Assembly (NCBI RefSeq): GCF_947253065.1
Contig: NZ_CAMXWS010000035.1
Location: 1 to 18,948, forward strand
Reading direction: 5' to 3'
Length of the DNA stretch: 18,948 bases
Source: an uncultured Corynebacterium sp.
GTDB taxonomy: Bacteria > Actinomycetota > Actinomycetes > Mycobacteriales > Mycobacteriaceae
In this document: positions 1 through 6,354 of the stretch, one piece after another
Layout: every line of letters starts with the position of its first letter
Position numbering within the stretch: the stretch's first letter is position 1
Notes under the pieces: model-generated
The model's input: the letters and a program-made list of their open reading frames with translations, nothing else
Database searches by the model: none
Told to the model about the DNA's origin: nothing
Translations under genes and position numbers: made by a program

Positions 1-532
1 CGCGCTGCGCCTTACCGGCATTCAGGAAGGTCGGGGTTGCCGGCTGGAAACGACCAGTCATAATCTCGTCAACGAGCGAGGAAGCCAGCTCCTCATTGCC
101 ATCCGCGAGGAACAGCGCGGTCATGGACACGCGATCCTCGAAGCGCTCCAGGTAGCGGCGCCCATCAAACGTCTTCAGCGTGTACGAGGTGTAGTACTTG
201 TATGCGCCCAAGAAAGACTGAAAACGGAACTTGTAGGAGTACGCACGCTTGAACGTGGACTTTACAAAATCCCAGTCGTACTTCTCAATCGTCTCCGGCT
301 CGTAGTACTTATTCTCCACCAGGTAATTCATCTTTTCTTCCAGGTCATGGAAGTAGACGGTGTTCTGGTTGACGTGCTGCAGGAAGTACTGATTCGCCGC
401 CTCACGGTCCTTATCAAATTGAATCTGGCCGCTTTCGTCATACAGATTCAAAAGCGCATTCAGCGCGTGAAAATCAAGCTGTTCAGCCTGATTAACGGGC
501 TCAGCAACAGTCTTACCCACGGTGTCGGACAC
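1..532 (-). CDS. nrdE: Ribonucleotide reductase class Ib large subunit, N-terminal part (runs off window)
   Basis: This is the 5' end of the catalytic (alpha) subunit of the aerobic class Ib ribonucleotide reductase, which makes dNDPs from NDPs with NrdF, NrdI and NrdH. I translated about 177 codons by hand. The protein opens MSDTVGKTVAEP and continues through LDFHALNALLNLYDESGQI, YYEPETIEKYDWDF, YYTSYTLKTFDGRRYLERF and TGRFQPATPTFLNAGKAQR, which is the typical NrdE N-terminus; the last stretch reaches the conserved PATPTFLNAGK region. The catalytic core lies beyond the left edge. The GTG start at 532 has a GAGAAAGG-like ribosome site upstream and an in-frame TGA just before it. It follows nrdI by 68 bp and is the third gene of the nrdHIE operon. 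Confidence 0.93.
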   Translation of the reverse strand, partial: MSDTVGKTVAEPVNQAEQLDFHALNALLNLYDESGQIQFDKDREAANQYFLQHVNQNTVYFHDLEEKMNYLVENKYYEPETIEKYDWDFVKSTFKRAYSYKFRFQSFLGAYKYYTSYTLKTFDGRRYLERFEDRVSMTALFLADGNEELASSLVDEIMTGRFQPATPTFLNAGKAQR

Positions 533-600
533 GGTTCATCGGGCCTTTCTCAAGCAGTGGTCAAATAATGAAATTGGAGTTTTGGAACTAATTTTTGTAG

Positions 601-1125
601 CTATACAGCCTGGTAGCGCTCACGCAGACGCGCGAGCCGGATCTGACTATCTGTCTTCTCCGTACGACTCTTTTCAAGCACCTCAAGCTCGTCTGCATCA
701 AGCGGTTCGAGCCCAAGCTTATCGACGCTGGCGACCAAGTTCTCGCGAACCTTCTCCACATCCAGCTCCGAGCCCATCAACTCGAAACGGTAGAGATACG
801 GCACCCCCGTCTTTTCAGCAATAACTTCCCCTGCCTTGCAGAAATCCGGGCCGAAATTCGAATTGCCGGCGGCGATCACACCACGCAGCAATTTCCGATT
901 CGACTCATCATTCAAAAACCGAATGACCTGGACCGGGACCGGACGGGAATTCTCATGCGTGAGCGACACCCCACCGCCGTACGTCGGACACACGAGCACA
1001 AAAGGCTTATTCACCTTCAACGGCTCTTCGGTTCGACGCAGCGGGATCCTAGCGCTAGGAAGACCGAGCTTTTCCACAAAACGATGGGTATTGCCCGTCA
1101 CGGAAGAAAAATAAACGACCAACAT
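601..1125 (-). CDS. nrdI: NrdI flavodoxin-like protein
   Basis: NrdI is a small FMN protein that supplies the oxidant for assembling the dimanganese-tyrosyl radical cofactor of NrdF. The protein begins MLVVYFSSVTGNTHRFVEKL; residues 6-16 form the FMN phosphate loop typical of NrdI (FSS-TGNT-RF). Further family features are the VCPTYGGG segment and the VIAAGNSNFGPDFCKAG segment. At 174 aa it is longer than the common 130-150 aa because of a charged C-terminal tail ending RERYQAV. The ATG at 1125 has only a weak ribosome site, an AGAGG lying about 18 nt upstream, so translation may depend on coupling to the operon mRNA. It sits between nrdH and nrdE. Confidence 0.95.
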   Translation of the reverse strand: MLVVYFSSVTGNTHRFVEKLGLPSARIPLRRTEEPLKVNKPFVLVCPTYGGGVSLTHENSRPVPVQVIRFLNDESNRKLLRGVIAAGNSNFGPDFCKAGEVIAEKTGVPYLYRFELMGSELDVEKVRENLVASVDKLGLEPLDADELEVLEKSRTEKTDSQIRLARLRERYQAV

Positions 1126-1156
1126 GGCGGAGTTGCTGACCTCTACTAAACAGGGT

Positions 1157-1219
1157 GCTGCGAAAAGCAGCGGATAATGGCTACGGCAAAACGTTAAGCC
1201 GCCAACGAAGTGACGGCTT
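1157..1219 (-). other. Intercistronic hairpins between nrdH and nrdI
   Basis: Two short inverted repeats lie in the 112-bp nrdH-nrdI gap. AAGCCG (1196-1201) pairs with CGGCTT (1214-1219), and on the transcribed strand it is followed after a few bases by TTTT. GCTGC (1157-1161) pairs with GCAGC (1167-1171). They could attenuate read-through or protect the nrdH message from 3' decay; neither is strong enough to call a terminator. Confidence 0.35.
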
Positions 1220-1237
1220 GAAGTTCATGCTGGGCGC

Positions 1238-1471
1238 TTAAGCTGCGCGCTCCGCGAGCGAGCGGATACGGTCCGGGCGAAAACCAGACCAGTGATCCCC
1301 GTCGACCTCCACAACCGGGGCCTGCAGGTAACCCAGCGCCATGACGTAATCACGCGCGGAATCATCCATGGAGATGTCCACGGTGGTGTACTCCAGACCT
1401 GCGCGGTCCAAAGCCTTCTTGGTTGCATTGCACTGGACGCATGCTGGCTTGGTGTAGAGAGTGATCGACAT
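1238..1471 (-). CDS. nrdH: NrdH glutaredoxin-like redoxin
   Basis: NrdH is the thioredoxin-reductase-dependent electron donor for NrdEF. The 77-aa protein MSITLYTKPACVQC has the NrdH-type active site C11-V-Q-C14. It also has the family's QAPVVEVDG segment with the cis-proline, and the C-terminal WSGFRPDRI motif that separates NrdH from glutaredoxins. I chose the ATG at 1471; an in-frame TTG three codons upstream is possible but less likely. It is the first gene of the operon and lies about 150 nt downstream of the putative NrdR-controlled promoter, so it has a long leader. The 112-bp gap to nrdI carries two small hairpins. Confidence 0.95.
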   Translation of the reverse strand: MSITLYTKPACVQCNATKKALDRAGLEYTTVDISMDDSARDYVMALGYLQAPVVEVDGDHWSGFRPDRIRSLAERAA

Positions 1472-1627
1472 AGTTCTCAAGGCTCTTTTCTTCTCAGAGG
1501 ATGTTCCGGGCTAGTGAGTCTTACCTGGCGGCCCCAGGGGTGCCGCTAGCGCTCGAATCAACTTAAGAGTGGTGCGGCATCGAGCGATGCGCCGCGCCCG
1601 CATCCCTTTGGGAGCGAACACCTTGAG

Positions 1628-1643
1628 ACACTATACGTTGTGC
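1628..1643 (-). promoter_or_regulatory. NrdR box 1, overlapping the putative nrd -10
   Basis: The 16-mer ACACTATACGTTGTGC closely fits the NrdR box pattern acaCTATATATAGTGt, the operator of the nrd-specific ATP/dATP-sensing repressor. On the nrd strand it contains TATAGT (1630-1635), a good -10, with a weak -35 (TTGCTA at 1651-1656, spacing 15). Repressor bound here would block polymerase. NrdR is a known regulator of nrd genes in many bacteria; the gene is not in this window. Confidence 0.65.
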
Positions 1644-1659
1644 CAAAATCTAGCAACTG

Positions 1660-1675
1660 ATACTACATGTAGTAG
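1660..1675 (-). promoter_or_regulatory. NrdR box 2
   Basis: This box contains the perfect 14-bp palindrome TACTACATGTAGTA (1661-1674). Its centre is 32 bp from the centre of box 1. NrdR boxes are known to occur in pairs about three helical turns apart, so the spacing supports both calls. It lies just upstream of the putative -35. Confidence 0.6.
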
Positions 1676-1715
1676 TTACACGTGTGGTATTCGCAGGATA
1701 GGCAGGGGAAATAAC

Positions 1716-1725
1716 CTACATGTAG
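1716..1725. promoter_or_regulatory. Third CTACATGTAG palindrome upstream of the nrd boxes
   Basis: A perfect 10-bp palindrome CTACATGTAG repeats the core of box 2. Its centre is 53 bp from box 2, about five helical turns. It may be an auxiliary operator or a site for a different factor. The flanks match the NrdR pattern less well. Confidence 0.35.
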
Positions 1726-1860
1726 TTCCGTCACTGCCGTTTACACACGAAAAACGGCTTACACGGGTGGAATTTTCCGCGAAATATTTTCATAACGCCC
1801 TCAATACCCTCCACTCCCCCACCCCTTTCAGAGCGGAACGGGCCATGAAACGAAACTAGC

Positions 1861-1922
1861 CGACTGCCGTCCCCGTCCCACCTCACCATCAATGGTGAAG
1901 GGCGAGAGGTTTCAAGCAGTCG
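1861..1922 (-). terminator. Nested inverted structure 3' of the first VWA gene, possible terminator or small RNA
   Basis: CGACTGC (1861-1867) pairs with GCAGTCG (1916-1922), and inside it TCACCAT pairs with ATGGTGA around a 2-nt loop. It begins about 27 nt after the VWA stop codon on the transcribed strand. There is no clear U-tract, so intrinsic termination is uncertain. A structured 3' end or a small RNA is possible. Confidence 0.3.
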
Positions 1923-1949
1923 ACTATCTCCGAAGACTGGTGTAACTAT

Positions 1950-3953
1950 CTACTTCTTATTGCGTCGCAGAACCAAGACCAGAGCCACGAGCGCCGCGAT
2001 GAGCACAACCACGCCAAGGCCAATGAGCGCCATCACGATCGTGCGCATATTCAGCCCGCCATCGCCGCTATCGCTTGCCTCCTTCGCCTGCGTGGACTCA
2101 TCAGCCTCGTTCTCGGAGCTCTCCTTCGCACTTTCCATATTCGGTGGCGTATCGCTCGGCTCCGGACCGTCCTTATCCGTCGGGCGCCAGTCCGGGCCAT
2201 CAGCCTTTTCGCCCTCCACATCAAAGGCGATCTCAAAGGGCTGTTCGACGCCCATGATCTCGTCCTCTTTTCCTTGCGACATCGAGACACCAACGTAGTA
2301 GTAGCCAGCATTCGTATTGGAGCGATCCCCCATTGCTTCTTCGCGATTGCGATACTGCGCCACATCACCAACTACCGAGCCCTCAGCCTTGTCGTCGTAG
2401 AAGCTCAACGTGGCGTCACCGGCTTTCTCCTTCAGGGGCGAATACAGCCGCACATTAAGGTTGTCGGCAGCCTCACGCTCTGACGCCCCCGTCCGGAGGT
2501 TCACCACTGGGCGCTGCCCGTACTCGACCGGAATCTTGTAGAAGCGGTACTCACCGGGAACAAGGGCATCCTTGTACGCACCCGGCTTCACTTCAGCTGC
2601 CGAGGAGAATTCCGCACCACCGCGGATGTCCTGGGCACCGTTGAAATCGAGCTTGACCTCTTCGTCGTCATCCGCTTTCCCTGCTGGTTCGGGATAGCCG
2701 GCAACCTCAGACTCTTCTGGTGTCGGTTCGAAGTTGATCTCCACTTCGACGTCCACCTTCATATCCGAAGCATCATCGCCCAGAACTTTGTCTTGCAGGA
2801 AGTAGATCTCGTCCCCAACGGTCCAATGATCCAGGTCGCACTCTCCGCTGGATTTCTCAGGATCGATCACGCGTACCGACGCCTCCGGCGGCAGATATGC
2901 CGAACCGTAGGTCAGGCCGACCCCCATATCCGATGCCAAAGCAGTTCCGCACGATTCGTTCTTATTCAGCAAGTCATCGGCGGCGATATGAACATCCGAT
3001 GTACGCGCTCGCCCCGATGACGCACGCTCCGGGATGAGGGTAGTGGTCACAATCGCCTGGTGGCCCTCCGGGATCGCAAGATTGAAGTAGCGTTTCTTCG
3101 TCTCATCACCCGGCTCCTTCTTCACCGGGGCATCGACCGTCGTGTGGTAGCGGCCTTCGCCGAGCCACTTAGCATCTTCCGGGGTATCCGAATACTCAAA
3201 CTCCGTACCCGCCGTCTGATACGTCTGCGCATCACGCTGAGCCAAAAACTTCAACGACTCCGCCAAAGACCCAGCATCATCCGCCTCCAAAAACTCACCC
3301 CCACCAGCAGAAGCCACACACTCCAACTCCTTACTGGCCTCCTCATCAGTCTTAAACCCAACCGTATGAATAGTCAGATCAAAACCATCACCAGCCAACT
3401 CCTTAGCCACCTCACACACCGGCGGCGGAGCACACGTATCAATCCCATCCGAGACCAAAATGATCGACCGCTCCCCCTCATCACCAAGCTCCTCAGCAGC
3501 AGCCCGCAACGCATTACCAACCGGGGTATACCCCTTCGGCGTCATCTGATCAATCTTGGCCTTCATCTCAGACTTATCCAGCTTCCCCACCGGAACCAAA
3601 GTCTCAATATCCCGACACCCAGCATCACGATTATCCGGCGCATTCGACTCACGCATCCCATACGCCAACAACCCCAAATTCGCTGTCTCCGGCAACGAAT
3701 CCACCAAATCACGCGACGCCTCCTTCGCCGCATCCATACGCGAACCACCACCAACGTCCTCCGCCTCCATTGAGCCGGAAGCGTCGATGATCAAAGCAGC
3801 CTTATTGTCACCAGCACCGCCACCGCTTTTGCCAGCATCATCATCGTTCTGCGCCAAGGCGGCACCCGGAGCCATCAAGCTCCAGACCGCCAAGAATGCA
3901 GCGACGAACAAAACTGAGAGAAAACTAAAAGAGATTCTGCGTGTTTGATTCAT
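1950..3953 (-). CDS. Exported, membrane-anchored VWA-domain protein (downstream paralogue)
   Basis: This 667-aa protein has a signal peptide (residues 1-34, cleavage likely after ALA-Q). A VWA domain at about 52-235 carries a complete MIDAS metal site: D57-A-S59-G-S61, the threonine in GYTPVGNAL and the aspartate in LVSDGIDTC. A long extracytoplasmic region (about 240-600) follows, then an acidic Ser/Glu/Asp-rich stretch, a transmembrane helix at about 638-661 and the basic end RRNKK. The VWA domain contains four cysteines (CRDIE, DTCAPPPVCEV, LECVAS), plausible for disulfides outside the membrane. There is no sortase signal. VWA domains bind protein ligands through a divalent metal; the ligand here is unknown. 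It follows its paralogue by 86 bp on the same strand. No good ribosome site precedes the ATG. Bases 3142-3760 match the paralogue almost exactly and have unusual codon use. Confidence 0.9.
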   Translation of the reverse strand: MNQTRRISFSFLSVLFVAAFLAVWSLMAPGAALAQNDDDAGKSGGGAGDNKAALIIDASGSMEAEDVGGGSRMDAAKEASRDLVDSLPETANLGLLAYGMRESNAPDNRDAGCRDIETLVPVGKLDKSEMKAKIDQMTPKGYTPVGNALRAAAEELGDEGERSIILVSDGIDTCAPPPVCEVAKELAGDGFDLTIHTVGFKTDEEASKELECVASAGGGEFLEADDAGSLAESLKFLAQRDAQTYQTAGTEFEYSDTPEDAKWLGEGRYHTTVDAPVKKEPGDETKKRYFNLAIPEGHQAIVTTTLIPERASSGRARTSDVHIAADDLLNKNESCGTALASDMGVGLTYGSAYLPPEASVRVIDPEKSSGECDLDHWTVGDEIYFLQDKVLGDDASDMKVDVEVEINFEPTPEESEVAGYPEPAGKADDDEEVKLDFNGAQDIRGGAEFSSAAEVKPGAYKDALVPGEYRFYKIPVEYGQRPVVNLRTGASEREAADNLNVRLYSPLKEKAGDATLSFYDDKAEGSVVGDVAQYRNREEAMGDRSNTNAGYYYVGVSMSQGKEDEIMGVEQPFEIAFDVEGEKADGPDWRPTDKDGPEPSDTPPNMESAKESSENEADESTQAKEASDSGDGGLNMRTIVMALIGLGVVVLIAALVALVLVLRRNKK
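3142..3760 (-). repeat. Copy 1 of a 619-bp near-identical VWA block
   Basis: By eye the segment matches 5211-5829 at a constant offset of 2069, with one difference seen (G at 3184, A at 5253; Thr/Ile in the protein). Identity ends abruptly at both sides. It covers most of the VWA domain, from just after the first MIDAS motif to the residues RYH. Within it the coding strand is very rich in G and T, and most third positions are G or T. Confidence 0.95.
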
Positions 3954-3981
3954 GAGATTGACTTAGAGGTAGGAAACAAAT

Positions 3982-3994
3982 GTGTGAGCCACAC
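3982..3994. repeat. Short inverted repeat upstream of the first VWA gene
   Basis: GTGTG-AGC-CACAC is a perfect 5-bp inverted repeat 28-40 bp upstream of the ATG at 3953. It could be an operator or a small hairpin in the leader. The spacing does not fit the CRP/GlxR pattern. Confidence 0.3.
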
Positions 3995-4014
3995 CATACT
4001 TGATATAAGTGAAT

Positions 4015-4041
4015 CGGCAGTTAATAAAAACTGCCGTTTTT
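4015..4041 (-). terminator. Hairpin between the two VWA genes
   Basis: CGGCAGTT (4015-4022) pairs with AACTGCCG (4029-4036) around a 6-nt loop, right after the stop codon of the upstream VWA gene. Read on the minus strand it has an A-run before it and only a weak U-tract after it; read on the plus strand it is followed by TTTTT. It may give partial termination and set the ratio of the two VWA proteins. Confidence 0.5.
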
Positions 4042-6046
4042 ATCGGCGGCGCAACATTGCGATCAATGCAGCGATCGCACCGATCAGCACCAGCGCGGCA
4101 ACGCCCATCGCTGCGATCACAATGGTCCGGGTGCTCAGTCCACCATCGTCAGTTTCTTCTTGCGCCTGAGCCTCCGCTTCGTCCGACATGTCTTCGTCGT
4201 CCTTGTCCGAGCCTGTGCCCTTCTCGTCCTGCGGAGTATCACTTGGTTCCGGGCCATTCTTATCCGTCGGACGCCAGTCCGGGCCGTCAGTCTTCTCACC
4301 GACCGCGTCGAAAGCGATCTCGAAAGGCTGCTCCACGCCCATGACCTTGTCCTCGTCCCCCTGTGGCATACCAAGCCCCACGTAGTAGTAGCCGGCATTC
4401 GCCTGGTCATCACCGGCAACACCAGAATCCCTATTCCGGTATTGGATCACGTTGCCTGCCAACTGCGCTTCAGGACGAGTTGACTCAAACTTGATGTTCT
4501 GGCGGAATGGCGAATAGAGCATCGGCGACAGATTCCCTAGTCCGTCATCCTGAGTGTCATACGACCGGTAGCTGAATACCGGTCGCTGCCCGTATTCCAC
4601 TGGAATCTTGTAATAGCGGTATTCACCAGGAACGATCGCATCTTTGTACGCGCCTGGTTTCACTTCAACTGCCTCGGAAAAGCTGGTGCCACCCTTGATC
4701 TGCTGCGCACCATCAAAATCTAATTCAGGGCCATCTTCATGGTCGTTCTGCTGCCCGTCTGGATATTTGGCCACTTCGGCCTCATCTGGAATCGGTTCGA
4801 AGTGGATGACTACCTCGACATCGACCTCTTCCTCATTTCCGCCCTGTCCTTCTTTAGTGGTCTCAAACGAGATCTTGTCAGGAATGGTCCAATGCTGACT
4901 GCAGCCTCGAGCTTCATCCACCGGAGTGATCCTCCTGATCAAAGGTTCCGGCATCCAATTAGCACCACCGCTTGTTTTTCCGTCAACATCGGTGGCTGCA
5001 CCGCCGTAACTGCCTTTACACTTCTCTACTTCGTTGATCGCATCGACTCGGTGCGCAACGAACTTGGCGTCGCGGGCACGCCCTGAAGTCGCACGCTGGG
5101 GAAGCACCGTCGTGGAGATCATCGCGTTGTGACCTTCAGGCACAGCGACCTTGTAGTAGCCCGCTTCGACCTCATCACCCGGCTTGCTCTGCAGTTTCGC
5201 ATTCACCTTGGTGTGGTAGCGGCCTTCGCCGAGCCACTTAGCATCTTCCGGGATATCCGAATACTCAAACTCCGTACCCGCCGTCTGATACGTCTGCGCA
5301 TCACGCTGAGCCAAAAACTTCAACGACTCCGCCAAAGACCCAGCATCATCCGCCTCCAAAAACTCACCCCCACCAGCAGAAGCCACACACTCCAACTCCT
5401 TACTGGCCTCCTCATCAGTCTTAAACCCAACCGTATGAATAGTCAGATCAAAACCATCACCAGCCAACTCCTTAGCCACCTCACACACCGGCGGCGGAGC
5501 ACACGTATCAATCCCATCCGAGACCAAAATGATCGACCGCTCCCCCTCATCACCAAGCTCCTCAGCAGCAGCCCGCAACGCATTACCAACCGGGGTATAC
5601 CCCTTCGGCGTCATCTGATCAATCTTGGCCTTCATCTCAGACTTATCCAGCTTCCCCACCGGAACCAAAGTCTCAATATCCCGACACCCAGCATCACGAT
5701 TATCCGGCGCATTCGACTCACGCATCCCATACGCCAACAACCCCAAATTCGCTGTCTCCGGCAACGAATCCACCAAATCACGCGACGCCTCCTTCGCCGC
5801 ATCCATACGCGAACCACCACCAACGTCCTTTTCAGACATCGACCACGATCCGTCAATCACCAGCGCAGCCTTGCTGTCTACGGTCGCTTCCGCAGATTCA
5901 GAAGAATCTGCCTTCGAAGTACTGGATGCATCACTCTCACGCTGTGCTGCAGCGTCGCCCGGGGCGATGACACTCCACACGGCCAGAAGAGCAACGACAA
6001 AAAGGAATGAAATGAAGCTCAAGGAGAATGTGCGCGTTGTTTTCAT
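4040..6046 (-). CDS. Exported, membrane-anchored VWA-domain protein (upstream paralogue)
   Basis: This 668-aa paralogue has the same plan as the protein encoded at 1950-3953: a signal peptide (MKTTRTFSLSF, hydrophobic core, cleavage near DAAAQ), a Ser/Asp-rich spacer and a VWA domain with MIDAS D65-G-S67-W-S69. A long extracytoplasmic region, an acidic linker, one C-terminal transmembrane helix and a short basic tail ending MLRRR complete it. I chose the ATG at 6046 because the signal peptide starts there and ACAGGAAC precedes it; a start at 6130 would add 28 residues that do not fit a signal peptide. Both paralogues also share C-terminal blocks such as PGEYR-YKIPVEYGQRPV, NAGYYYVG and MGVEQPFEIAFD, so the domain order is conserved. 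Outside the identical block the DNA has drifted at many synonymous sites. The function is unknown; a cell-envelope adhesion or scaffold role is only inferred. Confidence 0.9.
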   Translation of the reverse strand: MKTTRTFSLSFISFLFVVALLAVWSVIAPGDAAAQRESDASSTSKADSSESAEATVDSKAALVIDGSWSMSEKDVGGGSRMDAAKEASRDLVDSLPETANLGLLAYGMRESNAPDNRDAGCRDIETLVPVGKLDKSEMKAKIDQMTPKGYTPVGNALRAAAEELGDEGERSIILVSDGIDTCAPPPVCEVAKELAGDGFDLTIHTVGFKTDEEASKELECVASAGGGEFLEADDAGSLAESLKFLAQRDAQTYQTAGTEFEYSDIPEDAKWLGEGRYHTKVNAKLQSKPGDEVEAGYYKVAVPEGHNAMISTTVLPQRATSGRARDAKFVAHRVDAINEVEKCKGSYGGAATDVDGKTSGGANWMPEPLIRRITPVDEARGCSQHWTIPDKISFETTKEGQGGNEEEVDVEVVIHFEPIPDEAEVAKYPDGQQNDHEDGPELDFDGAQQIKGGTSFSEAVEVKPGAYKDAIVPGEYRYYKIPVEYGQRPVFSYRSYDTQDDGLGNLSPMLYSPFRQNIKFESTRPEAQLAGNVIQYRNRDSGVAGDDQANAGYYYVGLGMPQGDEDKVMGVEQPFEIAFDAVGEKTDGPDWRPTDKNGPEPSDTPQDEKGTGSDKDDEDMSDEAEAQAQEETDDGGLSTRTIVIAAMGVAALVLIGAIAALIAMLRRR
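5211..5829 (-). repeat. Copy 2 of the 619-bp near-identical VWA block
   Basis: This is the partner of the block at 3142-3760. The same sharp edges and G/T-rich coding strand are seen. It is a direct repeat, so recombination between the copies would delete 2069 bp and fuse the two genes in frame. Confidence 0.95.
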
Positions 6047-6131
6047 GTTCCTGTAGGTGGTCGGGGACAGATATTCGGTGCCCAGAAAATAACTTTTGTG
6101 AGTAAACCTACGGTGAACATTGCGCGCCATT

Positions 6132-6147
6132 TGTGTTACGTGTCACA
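6132..6147. promoter_or_regulatory. CRP/GlxR-like operator upstream of the VWA pair
   Basis: TGTGT-TACGTG-TCACA fits the corynebacterial GlxR (CRP family) pattern TGTGA-N6-TCACA with one arm mismatch. It lies 86-101 bp upstream of the ATG at 6046, a usual distance for such a site. The TA expected in the centre of the spacer is absent. GlxR is a global cAMP-linked regulator in corynebacteria; binding here is inferred. Confidence 0.45.
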
Positions 6148-6168
6148 TGCCTCCCGCCTTCCTCGCAC

Positions 6169-6213
6169 AAAACGCCCCCGCCGCGAGCATTTGAGCTCTG
6201 TGCGACGGGGGCG
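6169..6213 (-). terminator. Intrinsic terminator of rpmJ
   Basis: On the minus strand, CGCCCCCG (6213-6206) pairs with CGGGGGCG (6180-6173), followed by TTTTGTG. It starts about 20 nt after the rpmJ stop and separates rpmJ from the VWA genes downstream. Confidence 0.85.
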
Positions 6214-6231
6214 CTATTAAAGATCTGTGTT

Positions 6232-6354
6232 TTAGCCCTGACGAGCCTTGAAACGCGGATCCTTCTTGTTGATCACGTAGACCTTGCCGTGACGGCGGAC
6301 AACCTGAGCGCCCGGCTTGTTCTTCAGCGACCGAAGGGACTTACGGACCTTCAT
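6232..6354 (-). CDS. rpmJ: 50S ribosomal protein L36, cysteine-free form
   Basis: The 40-aa protein begins MKVRKSLRSLKNKPGAQVV and ends DPRFKARQG, the L36 family. It lacks the C-C-C-H zinc ribbon of classical L36 (which reads like MKVR.SVKKICDKCK), so it is the zinc-independent type. AAAGGAG lies 8 nt before the ATG. In many bacteria such cysteine-free paralogues are induced by zinc limitation through Zur, but I see no convincing Zur box upstream. Whether this genome also has a zinc-binding L36 elsewhere cannot be seen. It is transcribed away from nadE and has its own terminator. Confidence 0.95.
   Translation of the reverse strand: MKVRKSLRSLKNKPGAQVVRRHGKVYVINKKDPRFKARQG

Larger units (their letters stand above)
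1472..1949. other. 478-bp intergenic region: nrd promoter and leader, plus 3' region of the first VWA gene
   Basis: No convincing protein gene was found here; the 96-aa plus-strand reading frame at 1569-1859 has no family features or ribosome site. The right part (1861-1922) holds an inverted structure downstream of the VWA gene. The middle (1628-1725) holds the palindromes described separately. The left part (about 1472-1620) would be the nrdH leader and has a hairpin at 1574-1595 in which GCGG-CATCG pairs with CGATG-CCGC around a 2-nt bulge. Confidence 0.6.

Noticed and set aside
1569..1859. 96-aa frame in the nrd intergenic region
   Set aside because: It crosses the NrdR boxes and promoter, has no ribosome site and no family features.
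3060..3773. 237-aa open frame on the plus strand across the VWA block
   Set aside because: It is the mirror of the G/T-rich coding strand, repeated as part of the longer frame at 5129-6010; Leu/Arg/Ile-rich, without ribosome site or domain.
3982..3994. GlxR site upstream of the first VWA gene
   Set aside because: GTGTG-AGC-CACAC has a 3-nt spacer rather than the required 6 nt, so it was kept only as an inverted repeat.
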